Part shown: positions 1-6,478 of the stretch, piece by piece
Numbering within the stretch: position 1 is the stretch's first letter
Layout of the letters: each line of letters starts with the position of its first letter
From: Acidobacteriota bacterium
Lineage (GTDB): Bacteria > Acidobacteriota > Vicinamibacteria > Vicinamibacterales > Vicinamibacteraceae
Length of the DNA: 6,478 bases
Direction of reading: 5' to 3'
Assembly: GCA_023418055.1 (NCBI GenBank)
Contig: JAEZDP010000105.1
Location: 1-6,478, forward strand
Made by a program: the position numbers and the translations under genes
The notes under the pieces: generated by a model
What the model was told of the DNA's origin: nothing
Seen by the model: only the letters and a program-made list of their open reading frames with translations
Databases searched by the model: none

Positions 1-2749
1 CGCGTGCCGTGGCCTCGCGCTCGTCGAGCGCCACCGCCAGCAGGCCGATGCCGGCCGCCTGCAGCGCCGGTGCGCCGCGCCCGAGCGCCGTCACGGCGTC
101 CCGCGCGGCATCGACGTCGGCACGCCAGAGCAGCACCACCGCTGGCGTCCCAGCCAGGGACGCCCGAGCACGCGTGACGCCATCGAGGTCCAGCGCCGAG
201 AAGTCGGGCGTCGGGAACGGCTCGTACAGCCACGTCGTGTCGGGCGCCTCTCCTTCGGCTGTCGTCCCGACCGGGCTCTCTGACGGCAGCGCGCGGTCCC
301 TGACGATCGGCTCACGCTCGAGCGTGCCGCCTTCCACGAGCCGGAAGCGCGTGTCCACTGGAAGGTTCTCGAACACCTGCGTCTCGCCCGACGGCCACTC
401 GACCGTCAGCGTCCGCACCTCGCGGCTGCTGCCCAGACCGAACAGCAACTCCTTCGAGTGTTGCGACAGGAACCCAGAACCCGCGGTCACCTGCTTCACG
501 CCGCGCACGGCGTCGGTCTCGACGCGCACCCGCGCTCCCACGGCATCCCGATTGCTCCTGGTGCCCTCGAGCCGGATGGCCAGCACGGCGCGCGCCGGGT
601 GGTCGTTCCTGAAGAATCGCAGTTGCGGGGCCTGACGGGACGCCATCACCGCCAGGTCGGGGTCGCCGTCTCGGTCGAGGTCGATCACCGCAAACCCGCG
701 GCCATCCTGGTCGAGGTCCAGCCCCACCGCCCCCGACACATCGTCGAAGCCGCCCCGCCCGTCGTTGCGCAGCACGACGTTGCGTTGCCGGCTCGCGATC
801 GAGTCGTGGATGAGCCGCTGGTTGATCGCGCGCCACGCATCGTCGTACGGCGTGCCCTTGGCGGCGGCCAGCGGCGACCGCGCCACCACCTGCCGCCAGA
901 AGTAGCTCTCGAGGTCGGTACGCGCACGCTTACGCGTCAACATGCCGTTGACGATGTGCAGGTCCTGCCAGCCGTCGCTGTCGAAGTCGATGGCGTCGGA
1001 GGCCCAGGCCCAGCGGCCCATGGCGGCGCCGGCCTCGACGGAGCGATCCTCGAAGCGTCCGTCGCCCAGGTTGCGGAACAGCGAGTTGCCGCGGGCGTGC
1101 CGTCGGTAGAGCCCGCGGACGTCATCGGTCGCCTCCGGCAGGAACGCGGACGACGAGGTCACGCGCTGGCCGGGGGCGCTCCACATGTTGCCGGTGTAGA
1201 TGTCGAGGCGCCCGTCGTTGTCGTAGTCGAGAAACGCTGCGCTCATCCCCGCGGCGTGGTCGAGCACGCCGGCCTCTGCGGCCACGTCGCGGAAGCGTAC
1301 CTGTCCGGCCTGCCGTCCCAGGTTGCGATAGAGGTTGTTGGTGCCGAAGTCATTGGCCACCAGCAGGTCGGGCCACCCGTCGTCGTCGTAGTCGCCCCAG
1401 GTGGCGGCAAAGTGGTAGCGGTCGTTGCCCTCCTCGAGACCGGTTTCACGCGTGACGTCCACGAAGCGGCCAGTGCCGTCGTTGCGGAACAGGTGTCCGG
1501 GCGGGCCGTTGCGCGCGTCGTGATAGGGCACGGGCGTGCCGGCCTTGTCGTCGCCCGCACCGAAGAAGTACGAGTAGACGCACAGGTACACGTCGAGGAA
1601 CCCGTCGCGGTCGAAGTCGGCCATCGCCAGTCCGGTGAGGACGCCGCTGAGCGGGGTGGCGAAGCCGAACGCCCGCGACACCTGTGTGAAGCGGCCGGTG
1701 CCGTCGTTGAAGAAGGCCAGCGGCTGGGCGCTCGTGGCAAGCACCAGGTCCTGGTCGCCGTCGTTGTCGATGTCGGCAAAGAGGGCCTGCGCGGTGTCGT
1801 CGAGCAGGTCCATGCCCGAGCGGGCGGTGATGTCCTCGAACGTGCCGTCGCCGCGCGCACGCAGCAGCAGGTTGGGAAGGCTGGCGGGCTGCGCGACGTA
1901 GATGTCGTCGAGACCGTCGCCGTCCACGTCGCCGACTGCGACACCATGGTGGCCGTTCGAGTCGCGCGTGAGCACGGCGTCGATCGAGGCCATCCACGTG
2001 TCGAGGTCCACCGACAACTGCGCGGTGACCGCCGACGCCTCACGCAGGGCGTCGGCCGTGACTTCGCGAAAGATCGGCGAGCGTGCACGGCTGACGACAT
2101 GTGGGCCTGCGACCCATTCCTGCACGGCCCACCCTTGCGGCCCCTGACGCCACGTGAGGCGCCACGTTCCGACATATGCGGCGCGCGACGTCCCATCGGC
2201 ACTGCGGCCCACCAGTTCCGCCCGGACGTCCGTCCGCCACTCGTTCGTGCCCGGCACCTGCGCAATCGCGGTGACGACGAACTCGGTGACGGCCAGGGGC
2301 GGCATGCCTGCGACGAGCGAGCGGAGATCGGCGACGAACGCGTCGGCGCCCAGTGACGCGTCGGCCAGCTCGGGGCCCGAGCGCGCGACCGTCAGCGGGC
2401 CGTCGGCGTCCGGCGGTGGCGCCACCGACAGCAGGCGGCTGCCGCGCATGTCTGGTGCCAACACGCCCGCCGGCGGCGGGGCCTGGGGCGTCCCGCTCCG
2501 CAACCACTCGCCAAGCGCGTCGAGGCGCGCCTCGAGATCGACGACGAGCGCTTCCTCGGGAAAGGCGTCGTTGCCCGGCTCGATGTCGGCAAGGAACGGC
2601 GCCAGCGCTTCCGGAGTGGTGAGGTCCGGGCGGAACAGCGCAGGAGGATCCTGCGCGGTCACCACGACGGGCACGACCACAGGCGTCATCGCCAATGCCA
2701 GGGCCGCGCCGCGTGCGACCCACCGGCGGCAAGTCGTCCAATGTCTCAT
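1..2749 (-). CDS. Secreted FG-GAP/VCBS beta-propeller protein with ASPIC/UnbV and C-terminal redoxin-like domain (CRTAC1 family), cut by the window edge
   Basis: The frame stays open for 916 codons from ATG 2749 to the left edge, with no stop, so the C-terminus is missing. Residues 1-32 look like a Sec signal peptide: arginines at 8, 9 and 13, a hydrophobic run at 15-31, and a VTA cleavage motif before Q33. Residues 120-215 are alpha/beta and rich in Trp, perhaps an NTF2-like fold (weak). Seven calcium-loop motifs of the type DxDxDGxxD start at 274, 326, 378, 453, 508, 588 and 690, as in FG-GAP propellers. Residues 611-650 hold the segment SYFWRQVVARSP, which I recall from acidobacterial CRTAC1 proteins. 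An ASPIC/UnbV domain spans about 735-805 (core AGSGFLSQHSKELLFGLG). From about 842 a redoxin-like fold begins (FPTPDFSALDLDG, then VVLLW), but the CxxC positions read Val and Ala. Related proteins, from memory, continue into TPRs. Molecular function is unknown; calcium-dependent binding outside the cytoplasm is inferred. The start is fixed by GAGGA 6 nt upstream and by overlap with the preceding gene. Confidence 0.9.
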   Translation of the reverse strand, partial: MRHWTTCRRWVARGAALALAMTPVVVPVVVTAQDPPALFRPDLTTPEALAPFLADIEPGNDAFPEEALVVDLEARLDALGEWLRSGTPQAPPPAGVLAPDMRGSRLLSVAPPPDADGPLTVARSGPELADASLGADAFVADLRSLVAGMPPLAVTEFVVTAIAQVPGTNEWRTDVRAELVGRSADGTSRAAYVGTWRLTWRQGPQGWAVQEWVAGPHVVSRARSPIFREVTADALREASAVTAQLSVDLDTWMASIDAVLTRDSNGHHGVAVGDVDGDGLDDIYVAQPASLPNLLLRARGDGTFEDITARSGMDLLDDTAQALFADIDNDGDQDLVLATSAQPLAFFNDGTGRFTQVSRAFGFATPLSGVLTGLAMADFDRDGFLDVYLCVYSYFFGAGDDKAGTPVPYHDARNGPPGHLFRNDGTGRFVDVTRETGLEEGNDRYHFAATWGDYDDDGWPDLLVANDFGTNNLYRNLGRQAGQVRFRDVAAEAGVLDHAAGMSAAFLDYDNDGRLDIYTGNMWSAPGQRVTSSSAFLPEATDDVRGLYRRHARGNSLFRNLGDGRFEDRSVEAGAAMGRWAWASDAIDFDSDGWQDLHIVNGMLTRKRARTDLESYFWRQVVARSPLAAAKGTPYDDAWRAINQRLIHDSIASRQRNVVLRNDGRGGFDDVSGAVGLDLDQDGRGFAVIDLDRDGDPDLAVMASRQAPQLRFFRNDHPARAVLAIRLEGTRSNRDAVGARVRVETDAVRGVKQVTAGSGFLSQHSKELLFGLGSSREVRTLTVEWPSGETQVFENLPVDTRFRLVEGGTLEREPIVRDRALPSESPVGTTAEGEAPDTTWLYEPFPTPDFSALDLDGVTRARASLAGTPAVVLLWRADVDAARDAVTALGRGAPALQAAGIGLLAVALDEREATAR

Positions 2750-5040
2750 CGTGCGTCCTCACGAAGGCGCGCATCCTCGGTGAGTGCCAGCGTGTGATAG
2801 CGGTCGGCGGCCAGGTTCGTCCAGCGCCAGCGGTGCCCGCCCGGCATGCGCACCTCCACCGTCGCGGGCCCGGCATCCGCGGCCAGGCCGAACAGCACGC
2901 GCAGGTCACTTTGCGACAGGTAGCTGCCTCCCGAGCGCACCTCCCGCACCTGCGAACGTCCGTTTGCCGTGACCGTCACCACCGCGCCGATGCCGAAGCG
3001 GTTGCCGGAGGGCGCCGTCAGCCCGATGCCGACCCAGTGATGTGCGTGCTCCTGCCGGTTCTCGAGCACCGTCGGCACATCGTCCATGTTGCTGACGATG
3101 ATGTCGGGGTCGCCGTCGTTGTCGAGGTCGCCGATGGCGAGGCCGCGGCTGACCTTTTCCACCTGCAGCCCCGGGCCGGCCGTGTCGGACACATCCACGA
3201 ACTGTCCACCCACGTTGCGCAGCACCTGGTTCTTCTGGGCAAAGTCTTCGCCAAGAGCAGGGAAGTCGCCGATGTCGGCAAAGATGTGTCCGTTGGCGAC
3301 GACGAGGTCGGCGTGCCCGTCGAGGTCGACGTCGGCAAAGGCCACGCCCCAGCCCATGCGCGTGAAGGTGGAGGCCGCAAGGCCGCTGGCGACGCTTGCG
3401 TCCTCGAACAGCGCGCCGCCGAGGTTGCGGTACAGGCTGTTGCGGTCGTGGGCGAAAGCGGTGAGCACCAGATCCATACGCCCGTCGTCGTCGGCATCGC
3501 CCGCGTCGGCGCCCATGCCGGCTTGTGCGCGAGCTTCGCCGTTGACGGCGACCCCGGCGAGCAGGCCGATGCTCTCGAAGGTGCCGTCGCCGAGGTTGCG
3601 GTACAGGAAGTTCGGGTTCGAGTCGTTGGCCACGAAGAGGTCCACGTGCCCGTCGCCGTCGATGTCTGTCGTGACGACGCCGAAGCCGTACGCGCGTGCG
3701 GTGTCGGCGAGGCCGCGCGCGGCCGACGACTCGCGGAAGCGGCCATCGCCGAGGTTCTCGAAGTACAGGTCGGATTCTCCCGGCAGTCCCGCGGGGCCCA
3801 CCATCACCTTGGGGCCGTTGCGCCACGTCAAGGTCCGTCGGGCTGACACCAGATCGTCCCACGTGGTCTCGACGTACCGTGCCACGTAGAGGTCGAGGTC
3901 GCCATCGCCGTCGGCGTCGAAGAAGGCACAGCCCGTGCTCCAGCCGCCGGCTTCGACTCCGGCCTGCGGGGCGATGTCCTCGAAGGTGCCGTCGCCGCGG
4001 TTGCGGAACAGGACGTTCGGCCCCCAGTTGGTCACGTACAGATCGAGGTGCCCGTCGCCATCCGCATCTCCGGCGCAGGCGCCGTTGCCCCAGGCGGCGA
4101 AGTCCACCCCTGCCCGTGCGGACACGTCCTCGAACTGCCAGTTACCGAGATTGCGGTAGAGCGCGTTGCGGTGCGGGATGCGCTCGCGTGTCGGCGTGAG
4201 TTGCGCGGCAGTCACCAAGTAGATGTCGAGCCAGCCGTCGCCATCGTAGTCGAAGAGGGCCACCCCGTTGCCGGCCGATTCGAGGATGTGATCCTTGGTG
4301 GGCCCACCCGCCCAGGTGCGGGTCGGCAACGGGTCGCGCGCCTCGAACCTGATGGCCGAGGCCGTCGCGTCTGGAGGCGGAGGTGGGGGCGCCGCCGGTG
4401 CCGGCCCCATCGCCGTGGCATGACCGCCCAGCACGGGTTCTGGCGCGCTGGTGCGGCTGTAGGTGCCCTGGAACGTCAGGCCGAGCGCCACCTCGTCGAG
4501 GCGGGTGCGCACCTGCTCGAGCAACGCGCGCAACGCGGCCGCATCGACACCGCGGGCCGTGCGTGCCGCAGCAAGCGTGTCGGGGCGCTGGGTGTCGGCG
4601 CCCGAGGCCACCTCCCGCAGAGCGGTCGAGGCACTCCGCAGCGCGGCCTGCAGATCGGGCGGCAGCAGCGGGGCGACCGGCGAGGCTGGGGCGTCGGTCT
4701 GGGGCGGCGTTCCCAACCGTCCCAGCGTGTCGGCGAGCCGGGCCAGCACATCGGCTCTCGCCGCGGGCGAGGCGTCGCGGTCGTCGGCCGCCTCCAGGTT
4801 GCGGACGGCGTCACGTTGCCACGCGCGCCACTGCTCGCGCTGGCGCTGTGCGGCGTCTGCCGGCACCTGGTCCTGCGCCTGCGTACGCACCTCCAGGGGG
4901 ACGCTCGCGACCCCGCCCATCCCGAGCACGCTCACCAGGGCGGGGAACACCACGCCGCAAATAGCCGTACGTCGTCGAGAACGCCCCTGACGACCGGCCT
5001 TCTGGATCGCCGACACAAAATGTTGGATCCGCAAGGTCAT
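2746..5040 (-). CDS. Secreted CRTAC1 family protein (FG-GAP/VCBS seven-motif propeller with ASPIC/UnbV domain)
   Basis: This is a complete 764-aa protein. The N-terminus has a long basic lead (Arg/Lys up to residue 24) and a hydrophobic run at about 25-46, so it is a signal peptide or an uncleaved anchor. Residues 55-190 are Ala/Arg/Gln-rich and probably helical. A Pro-rich linker (212-223, six prolines in a row) leads to the propeller. DxDxDG loops start at 264, 325, 375, 459, 515, 570 and 638, with typical inter-motif text such as NxLYRNLGDGTFED. The insert at 404-424 (GPKVMVGPAGLPG) is the usual CRTAC1 insert, but Val stands where I recall Cys. The ASPIC/UnbV domain spans about 683-750 (core SGGSYLSQSDLRVLFGLA). 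ATG 5040 is the only standard start after an in-frame TGA upstream; no clear Shine-Dalgarno is seen. It is first in an operon with the overlapping paralogue downstream. FG-GAP loops bind calcium and resemble integrin alpha propellers; the actual ligand is unknown. An extracytoplasmic binding role is inferred. Confidence 0.93.
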   Translation of the reverse strand: MTLRIQHFVSAIQKAGRQGRSRRRTAICGVVFPALVSVLGMGGVASVPLEVRTQAQDQVPADAAQRQREQWRAWQRDAVRNLEAADDRDASPAARADVLARLADTLGRLGTPPQTDAPASPVAPLLPPDLQAALRSASTALREVASGADTQRPDTLAAARTARGVDAAALRALLEQVRTRLDEVALGLTFQGTYSRTSAPEPVLGGHATAMGPAPAAPPPPPPDATASAIRFEARDPLPTRTWAGGPTKDHILESAGNGVALFDYDGDGWLDIYLVTAAQLTPTRERIPHRNALYRNLGNWQFEDVSARAGVDFAAWGNGACAGDADGDGHLDLYVTNWGPNVLFRNRGDGTFEDIAPQAGVEAGGWSTGCAFFDADGDGDLDLYVARYVETTWDDLVSARRTLTWRNGPKVMVGPAGLPGESDLYFENLGDGRFRESSAARGLADTARAYGFGVVTTDIDGDGHVDLFVANDSNPNFLYRNLGDGTFESIGLLAGVAVNGEARAQAGMGADAGDADDDGRMDLVLTAFAHDRNSLYRNLGGALFEDASVASGLAASTFTRMGWGVAFADVDLDGHADLVVANGHIFADIGDFPALGEDFAQKNQVLRNVGGQFVDVSDTAGPGLQVEKVSRGLAIGDLDNDGDPDIIVSNMDDVPTVLENRQEHAHHWVGIGLTAPSGNRFGIGAVVTVTANGRSQVREVRSGGSYLSQSDLRVLFGLAADAGPATVEVRMPGGHRWRWTNLAADRYHTLALTEDARLREDAR
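2756..2760 (-). promoter_or_regulatory. Ribosome binding site of the second propeller gene, with 4-bp stop/start overlap
   Basis: Read on the minus strand, GAGGA lies 6 nt before ATG 2749, inside the last codons of the upstream gene. The stop TGA (2748-2746) and start ATG (2749-2747) overlap as ATGA. This layout usually means translational coupling and a shared transcript, and it decides the start of the downstream gene. It is the clearest Shine-Dalgarno in the window; the two other genes have weak or no visible sites. Confidence 0.8.
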
Positions 5041-5084
5041 GGTTGGTGCATTCTGGACGATAATCGAAATCCGGATCAGCCATC
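5041..5084. promoter_or_regulatory. Shared divergent control region between the propeller operon and the ROK gene
   Basis: Only 44 bp separate the ATG of the minus-strand operon from the GTG of the regulator, so the two promoters must overlap each other or reach into the coding sequences. The stretch is clearly richer in A/T than its surroundings. GATAAT at 5059-5064 resembles a plus-strand -10 box, and the same bases read as a GATTAT-like box on the minus strand. No convincing -35 sits 16-18 bp away. Two small palindromes are present, CGATAATCG (5058-5066, odd centre) and ATCCGGAT (5069-5076); either could be part of an operator for the ROK protein. The regulatory role follows from position; the exact boxes are guesses. 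Confidence 0.5.
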
Positions 5085-6299
5085 GTGCGCCGAATCAGCC
5101 CCACCGCTTTCCGCATAGCCCATCGCGGGACGTCGCGCGAGATCAACCGCCAGATCGCGCTGAACCTGGTGCGTTTGCGGCAGCCCATCTCGCGTGCCGA
5201 CCTGGCCCGGCTCATGGGGGTGCGCCGCGGCGCCATCAGCCGCCTGGTGCAGGATCTCATCGACACCAAGCAGGTGTTCGAGGGCGCCAAAGCCGACACC
5301 AAGCGGGGGCGGAAGCCGCAATACCTGTACATCGAAACGCGTCAGCGCTGCGCCATTGCCGTGGACATCAGCGCCAGCCGGACGCTCTTTCAGGTCACCG
5401 ACACCCTGGGCCACCCGTTGCTGCCGCTGCAGGAGTTGCCGACGCCAGAGGCGCCTGCCGATCTGGTCGCCGACCTGGCCAGCCGCCTGAACGCGGTGCT
5501 CGAGGAGCATCGCGAAGTGGGCGAGTGCCTCGGGATCGGGGTGGCCGTCGCCGGACTGGTGGACGTCAAGCACGGCCGCCTGAGGCGTGCGCCCACACTC
5601 GGCTGGTGCGAGGTGGACCTGCGTGAGCCGCTCGAGCATGCCACCGGCCTGCCGGTTGTCGTCGAGAACTCCGTCAAAGCGTGTGTGCTGGCGCAAGTGT
5701 GGGCGGTGCGTGGCATCACGCCGGTGGACGGCCCTTTGGTGTTCGTGAACGCGTCGGACGGCGTGGGCGTGGGGATTGCCATCGACGGGCAACTCCTGCG
5801 CGGCGCCTACAACAGCGCGGGCGAGTTCGGTCACATCCCGCTCAGTCTGGACGGGCCGCTGTGTGCGTGCGGGCAACGGGGATGTTGGGAGGCGTACGTG
5901 TCGGTGGGCGCGACGGTGGCGCGCTACCTCGGCGCCGATATCTCATGGCCGGCGGCCGGGCGTACCCGCACCACCACCGTCACGACGATCGTCGAACGGG
6001 CGCGCGCCGGAGAGGCACGGGCGCTAGAGGTGCTGCGCGAAACGGGGGAGTACCTGGGGCTCGGCCTGGCGACCGTCATCAAGGCCGTCGAGCCGGCGCG
6101 CATCTACATGAGCGGCGAGATCACCGAAGGGTGGGACCTGCTGTTGCCGTCGCTGCGGCAGGCGGTGCGCGCGCGGGCGCTCATCCCCGAGGCCGCCGAT
6201 CTCGAGATCGTCCCCGTCGCACTCGGCGAACATCCCCGCCTGCGGGGCGCCGCGGCGCTGGTCACCAGCCCAGCGTTTGCGGCCCCGGTCGTCGCCTGA
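5085..6299 (+). CDS. ROK-family transcriptional regulator (NagC/Mlc/XylR type), kinase residues lost
   Basis: A 404-aa protein, the usual length for ROK repressors. Residues 18-66 form a winged helix-turn-helix (INRQIALNLVRLRQPISRAD, recognition helix about 46-57), followed by the typical basic linker RGRKP at 74-78. The ROK domain follows: GVGVGIAIDGQLLRGAYNSA from 226 and GEFGHIPL at 246-253. The zinc motif CxCGxxGCxE is at 260-269, so His250, Cys260, Cys262 and Cys267 can bind zinc with the spacing of Mlc-type repressors. The ATP loop is degenerate (DISASRT at 94-100 instead of DxGGTK). The catalytic Asp of the Asn-Asp pair is Ser196 (VVENSVKA). Sugar-contacting Glu247 and His250 are kept. 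It should bind DNA and respond to a sugar or sugar phosphate but not phosphorylate it. GTG 5085 is the first possible start after an in-frame TAA at 5061; the next in-frame ATG (Met44) would cut the DNA-binding domain. A weak GGAT lies 8 nt upstream. It is divergent from the propeller operon, which is a plausible target along with its own gene. Its ligand is not readable. Confidence 0.93.
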   Translation: MRRISPTAFRIAHRGTSREINRQIALNLVRLRQPISRADLARLMGVRRGAISRLVQDLIDTKQVFEGAKADTKRGRKPQYLYIETRQRCAIAVDISASRTLFQVTDTLGHPLLPLQELPTPEAPADLVADLASRLNAVLEEHREVGECLGIGVAVAGLVDVKHGRLRRAPTLGWCEVDLREPLEHATGLPVVVENSVKACVLAQVWAVRGITPVDGPLVFVNASDGVGVGIAIDGQLLRGAYNSAGEFGHIPLSLDGPLCACGQRGCWEAYVSVGATVARYLGADISWPAAGRTRTTTVTTIVERARAGEARALEVLRETGEYLGLGLATVIKAVEPARIYMSGEITEGWDLLLPSLRQAVRARALIPEAADLEIVPVALGEHPRLRGAAALVTSPAFAAPVVA

Positions 6300-6338
6300 C
6301 CGCTGTCGCGACGAGTCGCTGCTTGCGCCGGTCGACAC

Positions 6339-6352
6339 GCGCGGCGCCGCGC
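6339..6352. other. 14-bp perfect palindrome (GCGCGGCGCCGCGC) after the ROK gene
   Basis: The 14 bases read the same on both strands and lie 40 bp after the ROK stop codon, directly before the heptamer array. It could fold as a 5-bp GC stem with a 4-base loop, but no T-run follows on either strand, so it is not a standard intrinsic terminator. In such GC-rich DNA a palindrome of this kind may be chance. The bases between the stop codon and this site (6300-6338) show nothing else. Confidence 0.35.
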
Positions 6353-6353
6353 T

Positions 6354-6448
6354 CCCCGATCCCCGATCCCCGATCCCCGATCCGCGATCCGCGATCCGCG
6401 ATCCCCGATCCCCGATCCGCGATCCCCGATCCGCGATCCGCGATCCCC
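6354..6448. repeat. Tandem 7-bp repeat, 13 full units in two variants, with a GATC site every 7 bp
   Basis: Thirteen exact heptamers run from 6354 to 6444, followed by a broken unit (CCCC). Units are CCCCGAT or CCGCGAT, differing only at the third base. In order they read C C C C G G G C C G C G G, naming each unit by that base. Each junction forms GATC, so 13 GATC sites occur at 7-bp spacing. The array lies in the non-coding tail after the ROK gene and resembles short heptamer repeats known from other bacteria, such as the STRR repeats of cyanobacteria. Open frames through it give a repetitive SRIADRG-like peptide that is not a credible gene. The remaining bases to the right edge (6449-6478) show no recognisable feature. 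Confidence 0.95.
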
Positions 6449-6478
6449 ACATTGGGCACGTCGCCGCCTACCTGTGGC

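Noticed and set aside
458..2356. A 632-codon open frame on the plus strand
   Set aside because: It is antisense to the propeller gene. Its repeated VAVEVD-like peptide is the reverse reading of the DxDxDG codons in GC-rich DNA, and no family is recognisable in it.
2695..3846. A 383-codon open frame on the plus strand
   Set aside because: It lies opposite the complete CRTAC1 gene and shows the same VEVDVG shadow pattern; the minus-strand frame has the real domains.
4048..5118. A 356-codon plus-strand frame reaching into the ROK gene
   Set aside because: It is antisense to the propeller gene, crosses the divergent promoter gap and overlaps the start of a clear ROK gene in another frame.
5076..5876. 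A 266-codon minus-strand frame inside the ROK gene
   Set aside because: It is antisense to a convincing ROK domain; its composition is that of a GC-driven shadow and no motif is seen.
6300..6352. Intrinsic terminator for the ROK gene
   Set aside because: GC-rich inverted repeats are present (6308-6319 and 6339-6352), but neither has a proper loop together with a following T-run.
6354..6448. Short-repeat array considered as a CRISPR
   Set aside because: The 7-bp units are directly adjacent, with no spacers and no cas genes nearby.
6024..6459. Minus-strand frames with SRIADRGSRIGDRG repeats
   Set aside because: These come from translating the heptamer array and then run antisense into the ROK gene. 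Repeats of this kind often yield spurious predicted proteins.

Overview
The window is very GC-rich and almost fully coding. It holds three genes and one short non-coding tail with a simple repeat. Large FG-GAP/VCBS proteins with an ASPIC/UnbV (CRTAC1) C-terminus, an acidobacterial-looking WRQVV...SP segment in one of them, and the GC bias together suggest an Acidobacteriota genome, perhaps of the Vicinamibacteria type. This taxonomic call is inference from protein style, not from a marker gene.

Left and middle (1-5040, minus strand): two tandem, paralogous secreted beta-propeller proteins, each with seven DxDxDG calcium-binding motifs and a C-terminal ASPIC/UnbV domain. The upstream gene (5040 to 2746, 764 aa) is complete. 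The downstream gene starts at 2749 inside the stop codon of the first (ATGA overlap, with a GAGGA ribosome site). It stays open for 916 codons to the left edge, where it is cut inside a redoxin-like domain that lacks the cysteine pair. It is the largest gene here and is easy to miss because its stop codon lies outside the window.

Right (5085-6299, plus strand): a ROK-family transcriptional regulator (404 aa, GTG start), divergent from the propeller operon with only 44 bp between the two start codons. It keeps the winged-helix DNA-binding domain and the ROK zinc motif. It has lost the ATP-binding and catalytic residues of ROK sugar kinases, so it is most likely a pure sugar-responsive repressor.

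Tail (6300-6478): a 14-bp palindrome followed by 13 tandem copies of a 7-bp unit with two variants (CCCCGAT and CCGCGAT). This places a GATC site every 7 bp.

Working model (inference): the ROK protein senses a sugar or sugar derivative and controls the divergent promoter region. It thereby controls the translationally coupled export of two calcium-binding propeller proteins that act in the periplasm or at the cell surface, perhaps in polymer binding or uptake. No mobile element, RNA gene or CRISPR array is visible.
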